DNA of 64,000 bases from an uncultured Roseobacter sp. Its GTDB lineage: Bacteria > Pseudomonadota > Alphaproteobacteria > Rhodobacterales > Rhodobacteraceae. The stretch spans positions 124,001-188,000 of the forward strand of contig NZ_CANLKW010000004.1 of NCBI RefSeq assembly GCF_947491795.1, read 5' to 3'. Position 1 is the first letter of the stretch. The number at the start of each line of letters is the position of its first letter. This document shows, piece after piece, positions 34,375 through 41,098 of the stretch. The notes beneath the pieces are model-generated. The model searched no databases and was not told the DNA's origin. It saw only the letters and a program-made list of their open reading frames with translations. The position numbers were made by a program, and so were the translations under genes.

Positions 34375-36258
34375 ATGCTGATCAAACGCGGAACTGCTGC
34401 TGCTGTCATTTGGCTTGCTTCGACGCTTGCTGTCCAATCCTCTCCCGTTCACTGGGTTGTTGAAGGAGAAGTGCGCGATTCCTCAAATCAAACAATTGGA
34501 ACCGTCTCCGGTTCATTCAATGTACGTAGAACGGCATTCAACAGGTTTTCAGACAAGCAAGAGGTTTCAAACGCAAACATAAATTTCAACGGCCAACAGT
34601 TTACCTATGGAGTAATTCAGCCATTTGTTCGTGGAAGAGTGCTAGCAACGTTTGCTGAGAAAAAACAGTCAGATTACCGTGACGCCCCCCTGCTATCTTT
34701 TCTTTTGAACCCACGCTCAGCGGCAGTTTACAACGACAAATTTGACTCATCACCTTTCGACACGAGCGGCATAACCATACCTTTAGTTAACGTAACAAAC
34801 GATTTCCTTCCACAGTCCTCCTTGCGCTTAGGGGTTGGTTTTGACGGTTCACCAGGACCAATAGACGAGTATAGTGCAGCTTTCCAAAGCAGTGGCACAA
34901 GTGCGTTCGCGCTAGGCACTATTTCATCAACGCCAGTTATCCCAAAAAACATTATAGTCGTGACTCATGGCTGGCAACCAGGTGAAGATCGGGCAAATGG
35001 GCTACCAGAAATTAGCCGCGCTATTGAACAAAAAACAAGAGACCTAGGACTGAATAGCTCTGAGACCTTAGTAATTGAGTATAAGTGGGACGAGGCAGTA
35101 ACGCCTTTGGCTGGAAAATTAATATTTGATAACTACTTTGCAGCTCAAGCGCAGACAGCAATTGCAGGTGCTAGACTCCAAGAGGAACTTCAAAAAATTG
35201 TAGTTGATGCGAGGCAACTTACAAACAATCCTACGTTTGACCCACAAATTCATTTTATCGGTCACAGCCTGGGTACAATGGTGAACGCCGAGGCAATAAA
35301 TCGCTTAGTTGGCGTTACGGTAGAGCAAGTTACGATGCTCGACACACCGCTTGAACCTGGTCAGCAGGTCAACGATCACAGTGATTTTTTTTACAACAAG
35401 CTACCACTGGGATCAGTTCAATACGTAGAAAATTTTTTCGTCAAGAGCCCGCTTGATGGCCTCAAATTTGGTCAACCAATATCCGGTACTGGCCCCTGCC
35501 AGAAAAGTACAGTTGGCGTGTTTTGCAATGGGGTTGGGATCGCAGATGTTGGTCATTCGAGTATCGCAAGTGAATTTTATCCCAGCTTAGTTAGTGATGA
35601 TCTCAATGGCAGCGAAGGCTTGGAGTGGAACTCGCCGATCCTGAGTACATGGTCGCCAGACATACAATGGGATCCGCTTGAGGCCGCCGACAATAAAACA
35701 TTGCCGAAACTACGCAAGACGAATATTAACAACCGCTCAACCCGTTTTTATAGCGTTGAAGGGCTTGCGAATGAGGTGGCTCCAGGGTCAGGAGAATTTA
35801 GACTAGTTACTCAATCACCCGCCATTTTAGGCGCTGACGTAAATTTTGCTGAGCTGGATAAGTACCTAAGTTTCGACTACATGTTTGAAAGTTCTGCAAG
35901 TTCATTATTTGAACTATACGTTGATGACAGCTTGCTGTGGTCAATGATCAGCGACTATGAAATGCCTGGAGTATGGCAACAAGCGCTCGTGCCAATAAGC
36001 TATTTTTCAGGCCAAGACAGAGAGCTACGTTGGGAGTTGAATCCGCTTGGCTTTCAGGGCGCATCGGTTCAGTTAAGGCAAATCAGCGTCTTCATCCCAG
36101 AAGCTAATCTTGTCGCTGCAGTTCCTCTACCCGCCTCGGCTTTACAGCTTTTGCTTGCTCTTTTTGGTTTGGTAAGCTTTGGTTCTTTTACCCAAAAACG
36201 ATCATTAAACTGGTGTAGGCACCCAGAGAATAAGTTGAAGCAAGTTTTGGCAAAGTGA
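34375..36258 (+). CDS. exported lipase-fold protein with a VPLPA-CTERM-like tail
   Basis: A 627-residue protein with an N-terminal signal peptide (AAAVIWLASTLAVQSSP). The middle is an alpha/beta hydrolase: IIVVTHGWQPGEDRANG (oxyanion HG) and HFIGHSLGTMVNAEA, where the GHSLG serine is the nucleophile. A C-terminal beta-rich domain (about residues 450-570) follows. Near the end comes AVPLPASALQLLLALFGLVS and a basic stretch: motif, membrane helix and Arg/Lys, the layout of the VPLPA-CTERM sorting signal used with exosortase in Rhodobacterales. Here about 20 extra residues follow. Low GC relative even to the rest of the element. Confidence 0.82.
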   Translation: MLIKRGTAAAVIWLASTLAVQSSPVHWVVEGEVRDSSNQTIGTVSGSFNVRRTAFNRFSDKQEVSNANINFNGQQFTYGVIQPFVRGRVLATFAEKKQSDYRDAPLLSFLLNPRSAAVYNDKFDSSPFDTSGITIPLVNVTNDFLPQSSLRLGVGFDGSPGPIDEYSAAFQSSGTSAFALGTISSTPVIPKNIIVVTHGWQPGEDRANGLPEISRAIEQKTRDLGLNSSETLVIEYKWDEAVTPLAGKLIFDNYFAAQAQTAIAGARLQEELQKIVVDARQLTNNPTFDPQIHFIGHSLGTMVNAEAINRLVGVTVEQVTMLDTPLEPGQQVNDHSDFFYNKLPLGSVQYVENFFVKSPLDGLKFGQPISGTGPCQKSTVGVFCNGVGIADVGHSSIASEFYPSLVSDDLNGSEGLEWNSPILSTWSPDIQWDPLEAADNKTLPKLRKTNINNRSTRFYSVEGLANEVAPGSGEFRLVTQSPAILGADVNFAELDKYLSFDYMFESSASSLFELYVDDSLLWSMISDYEMPGVWQQALVPISYFSGQDRELRWELNPLGFQGASVQLRQISVFIPEANLVAAVPLPASALQLLLALFGLVSFGSFTQKRSLNWCRHPENKLKQVLAK

Positions 36259-36532
36259 GCAGCTTTGAATCTAGTTTGAATAGTTCATAGACCGACGCCA
36301 ATATTAAAGTTAAGAAGCATGTGAGGTGGGCAAAATTGATTGCCGAAATTTTAATTTCGTAGCCAAGAACTAGTGCAATATCGAGTAGAAAAATAAGTGC
36401 GCAGATTGCAATAATTAGTAGTTGGAGAGCTTTTAAGAAAAACACACGCATACCGTATTTTGAACCTTGATATATCATTATTAAAGGATCAATGCTCTCG
36501 CTAAAGCTTTTATTCACAATTACTTTTTTCAA
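36188..36532 (-). CDS. small membrane protein
   Basis: A 114-residue protein with about three membrane helices (ALQLLIIAICALIFLLDIAL; INFAHLTCFLTLILASVYEL; a third at the C-terminus). The start is TTG at 36532, overlapping the end of the upstream gene by 23 bp, and the 3' end overlaps the end of the convergent lipase-fold gene by 71 bp. No family is recognised; the coding call is moderate. Confidence 0.5.
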   Translation of the reverse strand: MKKVIVNKSFSESIDPLIMIYQGSKYGMRVFFLKALQLLIIAICALIFLLDIALVLGYEIKISAINFAHLTCFLTLILASVYELFKLDSKLLTLPKLASTYSLGAYTSLMIVFG

Positions 36533-37067
36533 TTCTATCAGCGGTTCTTTCGCGATCTTTCTGGATCATGTTGCTGTTTGCCCATCTGAGTGCGATCCTT
36601 CGTAAGAAGAGCAGATGGGCAAGTTCAATACGCGTTTCTTTGCCTTCCGCCAAACGCTTCAGCTTGTAGGCGGTTAATCCTTCGGGGGCATCTTCATCTG
36701 TGAGCATCAATGCTCTGACAGAAGACGAGCGCTGTTTAAGGAAATTTGCCAGCTCATGGCCTGTGCCATCCGTCAGCAGAACAAGCTGCTTAGGGTGAGC
36801 ACCTTCTGGCAACTCGCTTTCGAAACCCACGCTTAGATAAGCATGTATAACAGCTTCGAGGCCTTCTGAATAAGCTGACCGCGACTTCCCCTGCATCCAG
36901 GCCTTGATCATCGCCGCGTCGAGACGCGTGGTAGGTTTGATCAAACCAAGCGCTTTTGCATATTTGTAGATCGCGGCAGGGCCAAGACCTGTGCGAGATT
37001 TCTCGGCAGCGAGTATTTCCAAGGTGTCTTTGGGGATTTCAATTCGGGTCGTGTGGGTCGGCAGCAT
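36510..37067 (-). CDS. hypothetical protein, possibly DNA-binding
   Basis: A 185-residue soluble basic protein. The N-terminal third (IPKDTLEILAAEKSRTGLGP, then AAMIKAWMQGKSRSAYSEGL) reads like a helix-turn-helix with the phrase typical of Xre-like or phage-type regulators. A later segment TDEDAPEGLTAYKLKRLAEG resembles a second DNA-binding helix pair. I infer a regulator of the downstream membrane protein or of the M48 operon that ends just upstream on the same strand. The ribosome site is weak. Confidence 0.6.
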   Translation of the reverse strand: MLPTHTTRIEIPKDTLEILAAEKSRTGLGPAAIYKYAKALGLIKPTTRLDAAMIKAWMQGKSRSAYSEGLEAVIHAYLSVGFESELPEGAHPKQLVLLTDGTGHELANFLKQRSSSVRALMLTDEDAPEGLTAYKLKRLAEGKETRIELAHLLFLRRIALRWANSNMIQKDRERTADRIEKSNCE

Positions 37068-37117
37068 AGGATGCTAACGTAGCACATTTTGGCATTTGTA
37101 TGCAGCGCTGTTGCCCA

Positions 37118-38455
37118 CTAACTGAACAACCACCACTCTAGTTTGGTCGCCAAGAAAGCGCCAACCAGTGACAGAGTTCCAATAGCAATGTGAACAAGCA
37201 AGCTGAAGCGAAGACGTCCAAACAGCCAAAACGCCGCCATCGTAAACATCGACAGAAGTAGTCCGAAATTGAGAAAAATGACAAAAAACGGCCATATGCC
37301 GTCGGATCGAAGTTCAGGCGGCGCTGCTGGAACACCAACAGTGATGGCATCAAATTGCCCCAAACCCACAATTGCATAAAAGAATGCCGTCAGCAGCAGC
37401 CAGTTAGCTCCAGCAATGGCGACGCAATACTTCAGGCTTGCCCGCCAACCTCCTTGCTCGTACGCGGACATGGCTGAGACGCTTATGGCGCCAAAGGAGG
37501 ATAGGACTGGCATCATTATTGTCGCGAAGACCAGCGCTATGAACCAGATTGGAAGATCGGGGTTGTGTGCGAAGTACGAAGAAATGCTCATGAAGACCAG
37601 ATAGCTCAGTGCGGAACCGCCATAGACAAAAGCCAATGAGCGAAGTGTTTCTGGCCAGAAACGGAACTTAACTTCCTTGTTGCGGAGTTGCAGCACTTCC
37701 GAGCGCTTTTTGAAACTGGGGTGCGTGAACCAACGAAAAGCAATAGCTAAGTTTAGGCGGACCCTCTCTCGAACCTCATGTCGCAGGTATCGTCGCATCC
37801 AATCGTTGAAGTGTTTTTCGTCAAGATCGCGGCTTTCCCGGTCCGCTCTAAATTCTCTCTCGTGAAGGCTTTGCCTTATCCACAAGAGGCAAAAAATTGG
37901 GAAACCGATCAGCCCAAGAACCAGTGTTATCGTGCCGCGCGGCGAAAACTGTTCTGCTTGCCCAGTTAAGCCGTCCAATAGAAAAAGTGTCGCCAAGAAC
38001 AGAGAGTATAAAACTGCTAAAAACGTTACGCCGCCGAGTATGCCAACAAAATGAAAGAACTTGGCGTCTCCATTTTTGATATGGGCGTACTCGTGCCCAA
38101 TCAGCGCTTTCCAGTCCTGATATTGCCCTGTTAAGTCTTGTGAATTAAAAACTATGTATCTTCGAAAACCTAGGTCGATTGAGCAGGTTGCAACTCTCGA
38201 ACCGACTCGAAACCTCACTTTATCATCGCCAATAATTTCAGAAAAATCCTGGCGTACAATCGGTTTTGACATACTCAGCGGATCATAAACTACCGTCTTG
38301 ATATACCATACAAGGGGAAGCAAGACGACTGCTGCCGCAATGGCAACGCTCGTATTTGCAATGGCGGGAAGCGATATCACTAAGATCGGGGTGAACAATG
38401 CCGTCGCAAGGCCATCTATGGCTTGCTGGGGTGTCCTTGCAATATTCGAACGCAT
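37118..38455 (-). CDS. M48-family membrane metalloprotease
   Basis: A 445-residue zinc protease of the HtpX/Ste24 type. The active site is LIGHEYAHIKNGD near residue 140 (HExxH), with the third ligand in LHEREFRADRES (Glu) further on. Two hydrophobic helices precede it (LFTPILVISLPAIANTSVAI and the following segment), and at least six follow, so the protein is embedded in the inner membrane. Such enzymes degrade damaged membrane proteins. The start ATG overlaps the stop of the 89-residue upstream gene (TGATG), so translation is coupled. Confidence 0.88.
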   Translation of the reverse strand: MRSNIARTPQQAIDGLATALFTPILVISLPAIANTSVAIAAAVVLLPLVWYIKTVVYDPLSMSKPIVRQDFSEIIGDDKVRFRVGSRVATCSIDLGFRRYIVFNSQDLTGQYQDWKALIGHEYAHIKNGDAKFFHFVGILGGVTFLAVLYSLFLATLFLLDGLTGQAEQFSPRGTITLVLGLIGFPIFCLLWIRQSLHEREFRADRESRDLDEKHFNDWMRRYLRHEVRERVRLNLAIAFRWFTHPSFKKRSEVLQLRNKEVKFRFWPETLRSLAFVYGGSALSYLVFMSISSYFAHNPDLPIWFIALVFATIMMPVLSSFGAISVSAMSAYEQGGWRASLKYCVAIAGANWLLLTAFFYAIVGLGQFDAITVGVPAAPPELRSDGIWPFFVIFLNFGLLLSMFTMAAFWLFGRLRFSLLVHIAIGTLSLVGAFLATKLEWWLFS

Positions 38456-38724
38456 CAAGTGGATATATGGATGTGAGCTTGCGTCCCAAACATTTCCCTT
38501 AGTGCTGCCTGGATTTTAGCGATCTCGGCATCCGATTTGTGCTCTTTGAGAGATATTGTGATCTCTGGCAGTCGACCGCTACCTGCAGCAAAAACTGTCG
38601 TTCCACCGCTTCCTGCGTGCACGCCATCGAGATCAACCAGATTTTCTAGTTCGCCATCAAGAATGCGGTCATAGACTTCTCTCAGGTCATAATCTTTTTC
38701 AGCTGTGATTGTCATTTTCTGCAT
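38455..38724 (-). CDS. small protein coupled to the M48 protease
   Basis: An 89-residue soluble acidic protein (MQKMTITAEKDYDLREVYDR) with a glycine-rich loop (GVHAGSGGTTVFAAGSG) and a helical end (DAEIAKIQAALREMF). No family is recognised. An AGGGGGG ribosome site precedes the ATG. Its stop overlaps the protease start, so the two are made together in fixed ratio. A role as adaptor, inhibitor or substrate of the protease is inference. Confidence 0.65.
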   Translation of the reverse strand: MQKMTITAEKDYDLREVYDRILDGELENLVDLDGVHAGSGGTTVFAAGSGRLPEITISLKEHKSDAEIAKIQAALREMFGTQAHIHIST

Positions 38725-38749
38725 GGCGACCCCCCTAAACCCTAGTCGT

Positions 38750-38974
38750 TTAAGACTGATAGACAATCAACGCCGTGAGAAACAATGAAATTTGTACGAA
38801 CCATCGAGCTTGGCCAAAACTAGACAGGTTTTTGTAAAACCAAGACGCGTCAAGGACGTTTCGAGCTCTTCCTGCATAGCCTGCATTAACGCAACAGTAC
38901 CCTGAGTCATCTAGCAGGGTGAGCGTTTCGACTTTGGGGCGCGAACCAAAGTCGCCTGTACCTTGCAAAGGCAT
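38750..38974 (-). CDS. possible small membrane-anchored protein
   Basis: A 74-residue frame with a hydrophobic C-terminus (FVQISLFLTALIVYQ), upstream of and co-directional with the protease pair, 25 bp from it. The ribosome site is poor, and the 5' part holds a 9-bp inverted repeat (CGACTTTGG at 38929-38937, CCAAAGTCG at 38946-38954) that may instead be a regulatory hairpin. I list it as uncertain. Confidence 0.3.
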   Translation of the reverse strand: MPLQGTGDFGSRPKVETLTLLDDSGYCCVNAGYAGRARNVLDASWFYKNLSSFGQARWFVQISLFLTALIVYQS

Positions 38975-39054
38975 CAAAATTTACATGGTAAACTTGGCTC
39001 CTTGCGTGTTTTGCGTGATATTCAGTCAGGATCATACAAGGCAACCCAACAACC

Positions 39055-39627
39055 ATGCATCGAGCGTTCTCAAAAATAGTAGAGATTTTTGAAGGTATTG
39101 CGACAACCCGCGGTGTCGATTTTTCGTCATCGTGGAGCGTGGATGGGCATTGCTTAAAGGGAACACTTCATGTTGCAACCTCAGGAGATACTTTAGAAGG
39201 CAAGGCGTTCATTGATACACTTGTTGCAAAGGTTCAAGAATTTGGAACAGAAAACAATCTGACCGTTTCCTCGGTTTCGTCGTCGGACGAAAAAGGTTTT
39301 CGATATATATTACAATTGGTTAGCGACGCAAGCTTGGACGAATTTATAAAATCTGGTAATCTTGACAATTATAGTAAAGAATTAGCCAGTTATTTTGAGT
39401 ACGAGTTGAAAAGAATATACAGAAATCGCGATGAGCTACCCTTTCCGGACCTTCCAGCAAATCATGAAAAGAACCGGGCCAAACCACGCCTTACCAAAGC
39501 TTTTGGCTCGCGCGTCGATCCTGACCTAGCGCAGAAGGTTGATAAAGAGATCGAACGTAGAGGAATGACAAAGCGCGAGGCGTTCGAAGAGGCTTTCGCC
39601 GAATGGTTGGAAAAGCGTCTGGAGTAA
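39055..39627 (+). CDS. hypothetical protein with a ribbon-helix-helix-like C-terminus
   Basis: A 190-residue protein. The N-terminal 125 residues are acidic and unrecognised (IVEIFEGIATTRGVDFSSSW). The last 45 (RVDPDLAQKVDKEIERRGMT, then KREAFEEAFAEWLEKRL) look like the ribbon-helix-helix of CopG/MetJ-type regulators. Just downstream is an inverted repeat GGTATATAC/GTATATACC in the promoter of the next operon, a plausible operator for it. AT-rich, unlike the host genes. Confidence 0.6.
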   Translation: MHRAFSKIVEIFEGIATTRGVDFSSSWSVDGHCLKGTLHVATSGDTLEGKAFIDTLVAKVQEFGTENNLTVSSVSSSDEKGFRYILQLVSDASLDEFIKSGNLDNYSKELASYFEYELKRIYRNRDELPFPDLPANHEKNRAKPRLTKAFGSRVDPDLAQKVDKEIERRGMTKREAFEEAFAEWLEKRLE

Positions 39628-39630
39628 AGT

Positions 39631-39672
39631 GGTATATACTAACACTTGACGTCACAAAAAAGCGTATATACC
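39631..39672 (+). promoter_or_regulatory. inverted repeat and promoter before the small membrane protein cluster
   Basis: GGTATATAC (39631-39639) and GTATATACC (39664-39672) are exact inverted copies 24 bp apart. Between and overlapping them lie TTGACG (39646-39651) and TATACC (39667-39672), possible -35 and -10 boxes with a short 15-bp spacer. A dimeric repressor, perhaps the gene product encoded just upstream, could bind both arms. Confidence 0.45.
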
Positions 39673-39740
39673 AAAAGTGCATGACCTAAGGAGTATCGAT
39701 TCGTTTCGACAACGAGTTGATCCAATCAAGGGAGTGCATG

Positions 39741-40076
39741 ATGACCTCTATGCTTGCGACTACTGTCATGACGTTTTCAATGTCACTAGTTAATGTGACG
39801 GGCACGCTGCTTCTGAGAGCTTCATCTGATCCCAACAAACAAGAGTATTTTGCGGCTGGCATAATCGCCTATGTCATTGGGGCGGTTTTCTACGTGAACC
39901 TTTTGAAGCACAACAGTCTTGCAGTCATGGCCGTGGCGTCCTCGACCTTGCAGCTTGGCCTAATGATCTCGCTGTCTGTCTGGTACTTCGACGAAAAGGT
40001 CAGCATGTTGCAGGGCTCTGCCATGATGATCGCCGTTGTAGCAGCAGGCGTGGCGATGCTGGCTGCGGCGCACTGA
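39741..40076 (+). CDS. four-helix membrane protein, small DMT/SMR-like
   Basis: A 111-residue protein with four membrane helices, beginning MTSMLATTVMTFSMSLVNVT. The size and pattern (AGIIAYVIGAVFYVNLLK, then VMAVASSTLQLGLMISLS with a short YFDEKVS loop) resemble small multidrug resistance or half-EamA proteins. The conserved glutamate of SMR helix 1 is not evident, so drug export should not be assumed. AAGGGAG at 6 nt decides for the second of two adjacent ATG codons (39741). First gene of the small membrane cluster. Confidence 0.6.
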   Translation: MTSMLATTVMTFSMSLVNVTGTLLLRASSDPNKQEYFAAGIIAYVIGAVFYVNLLKHNSLAVMAVASSTLQLGLMISLSVWYFDEKVSMLQGSAMMIAVVAAGVAMLAAAH

Positions 40077-40086
40077 GGCGTCGGCA

Positions 40087-40374
40087 ATGTATCCTGCATC
40101 CCATAATCGCAGCAGTGGACTTCAGTCCGCTTTCGGCCCCGTTGCCACTCTCGCGTCGCTTTGCCTGACAGTTTTCTTAGCACCAGAGGTTCATCCAGTC
40201 TTAGAACCGACTGTCTGGCAAGCGCTTGTTTCCCGATATGACCATCAGACCGCATCGTGGATGGCATTTGCCATCAAGATAGCGGTCTGGCCCGCTACCT
40301 ATGTCATCCTGCGGCTCGCAATTATGGCTGGGCTCTTTTCCCTGTCTGCATGGGCCGCGCGTCGGCTCATGTGA
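40087..40374 (+). CDS. small two-helix membrane protein
   Basis: A 95-residue protein with hydrophobic segments near 18-32 (PVATLASLCLTVFLA) and 58-90 (WMAFAIKIAVWPATYVILRL), separated by a polar loop of about 25 residues, and ending in ARRLM. This two-helix-plus-loop arrangement is like the membrane part missing from the coupling ATPase encoded 725 bp further on, but no homology is claimed. It follows the previous gene by 10 bp. Confidence 0.55.
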   Translation: MYPASHNRSSGLQSAFGPVATLASLCLTVFLAPEVHPVLEPTVWQALVSRYDHQTASWMAFAIKIAVWPATYVILRLAIMAGLFSLSAWAARRLM

Positions 40375-40405
40375 GCCATTCTCCCAAGCCATGAAAGGAA
40401 ACAAA

Positions 40406-40534
40406 ATGGCACGACTAACACACGTAACCGTCCGAAAACTGGGACCGGATTTTGGAACCGGAATAGCGATCCTCATCATCTTCGGGTTTGTCGTGGCCGC
40501 ATTCTTTGGCCACACCCCGTCTTTCGTTCAATAG
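40406..40534 (+). CDS. 42-residue single-helix membrane protein
   Basis: MARLTHVTVRKLGPDFGTG is followed by one membrane helix (IAILIIFGFVVAAFFG) and a short tail. AAAGGA lies at good spacing before the ATG at 40406. It is the third of five tightly packed small membrane genes and is too short to assign by motif; the good ribosome site and clean start are the evidence for coding. Confidence 0.55.
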   Translation: MARLTHVTVRKLGPDFGTGIAILIIFGFVVAAFFGHTPSFVQ

Positions 40535-40548
40535 AGTAGGAAATACTC

Positions 40549-40740
40549 ATGAGAGTAAGAAAAGGTCTCACCGCAAGTCAGCGTTTTTCCAACCTTGGAT
40601 ACGGCGTCGTTGGCATGATCATCGCGGTCGTGATCGCCCGGTATGGCGACTTTGAGTTCAGCGGCACTGCCGCATTTGTAATCGGACTGATTGCTGCAGG
40701 CGGCATATTTCGCGGCGTGTTCGGTTTCGACGAAGTCTAA
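40549..40740 (+). CDS. 63-residue two-helix membrane protein
   Basis: It has a basic N-terminus (MRVRKGLTASQRFSN) and two hydrophobic segments (GYGVVGMIIAVVIARYG; GTAAFVIGLIAAGGIFRGVFG). AGGAAA precedes the ATG. It shares a pattern with the next gene product: S-x-QR near the start, a first helix, and a second helix ending in G-G-[IF]-[FY]-x-G-x-[FL]-[GV]. The two are probably diverged paralogues. Confidence 0.6.
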   Translation: MRVRKGLTASQRFSNLGYGVVGMIIAVVIARYGDFEFSGTAAFVIGLIAAGGIFRGVFGFDEV

Positions 40741-40766
40741 CTCCAGCCATTAGGAAAGGAAAAACC

Positions 40767-40964
40767 ATGGCAAAAGTTACAAAACACTATTCTGCCCTGC
40801 AACGGGTTGGCATGTTCATCGCTGGTCTCGGGTTTGGCCACATAACACTCGTGGGACTGGCCAATTACGACGGAAGCGGCATGTTCCAATTTGGGATCGC
40901 CTTGTTTGGTCTTTGCTCGCTCGGTGGGTTCTACGGCGCATTGGTCGGAAAACAGTCGATCTAG
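40767..40964 (+). CDS. 65-residue two-helix membrane protein
   Basis: It has a basic N-terminus (MAKVTKHYSALQRVG), then GMFIAGLGFGHITLVGLANY and FGIALFGLCSLGGFYGALVG as membrane helices. AAAGGAAAAACC is a clear ribosome site. It resembles the preceding 63-residue protein in layout and is likely its paralogue. Last of the small membrane genes before three hairpins and the coupling ATPase. Confidence 0.6.
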   Translation: MAKVTKHYSALQRVGMFIAGLGFGHITLVGLANYDGSGMFQFGIALFGLCSLGGFYGALVGKQSI

Positions 40965-40974
40965 CTGCGAAGAA

Positions 40975-41078
40975 CGGTCTCGCAAGCAACTTGCGAGACC
41001 GCCCCAGTCTTCAACCAAAGACCTGGCTGGGCTTGGTGCTGCAACACCAATCCCAGCGCTAACTCCCAAAATTTGGGA
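40975..41078. promoter_or_regulatory. three consecutive hairpins upstream of the coupling ATPase
   Basis: Hairpin 1: CGGTCTCGCAAG (40975-40986) pairs perfectly over 12 bp with 40990-41001, with a 3-nt loop. Hairpin 2: GCTGGG-C-TTGGTG (41026-41038) pairs with CACCAA-T-CCCAGC (41045-41057) with one mismatch. Hairpin 3: TCCCAAA-A-TTTGGGA (41064-41078). None is followed by a T run, so they are poor terminators. A row of hairpins before transfer genes suggests an oriT or a structured leader. Confidence 0.5.
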
Positions 41079-41098
41079 CGAAACGCAAAGAAAACATC

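Noticed and set aside
39741..40076. Small multidrug resistance pump
   Set aside because: Size and helices fit, but the key membrane glutamate of SMR proteins is not evident.
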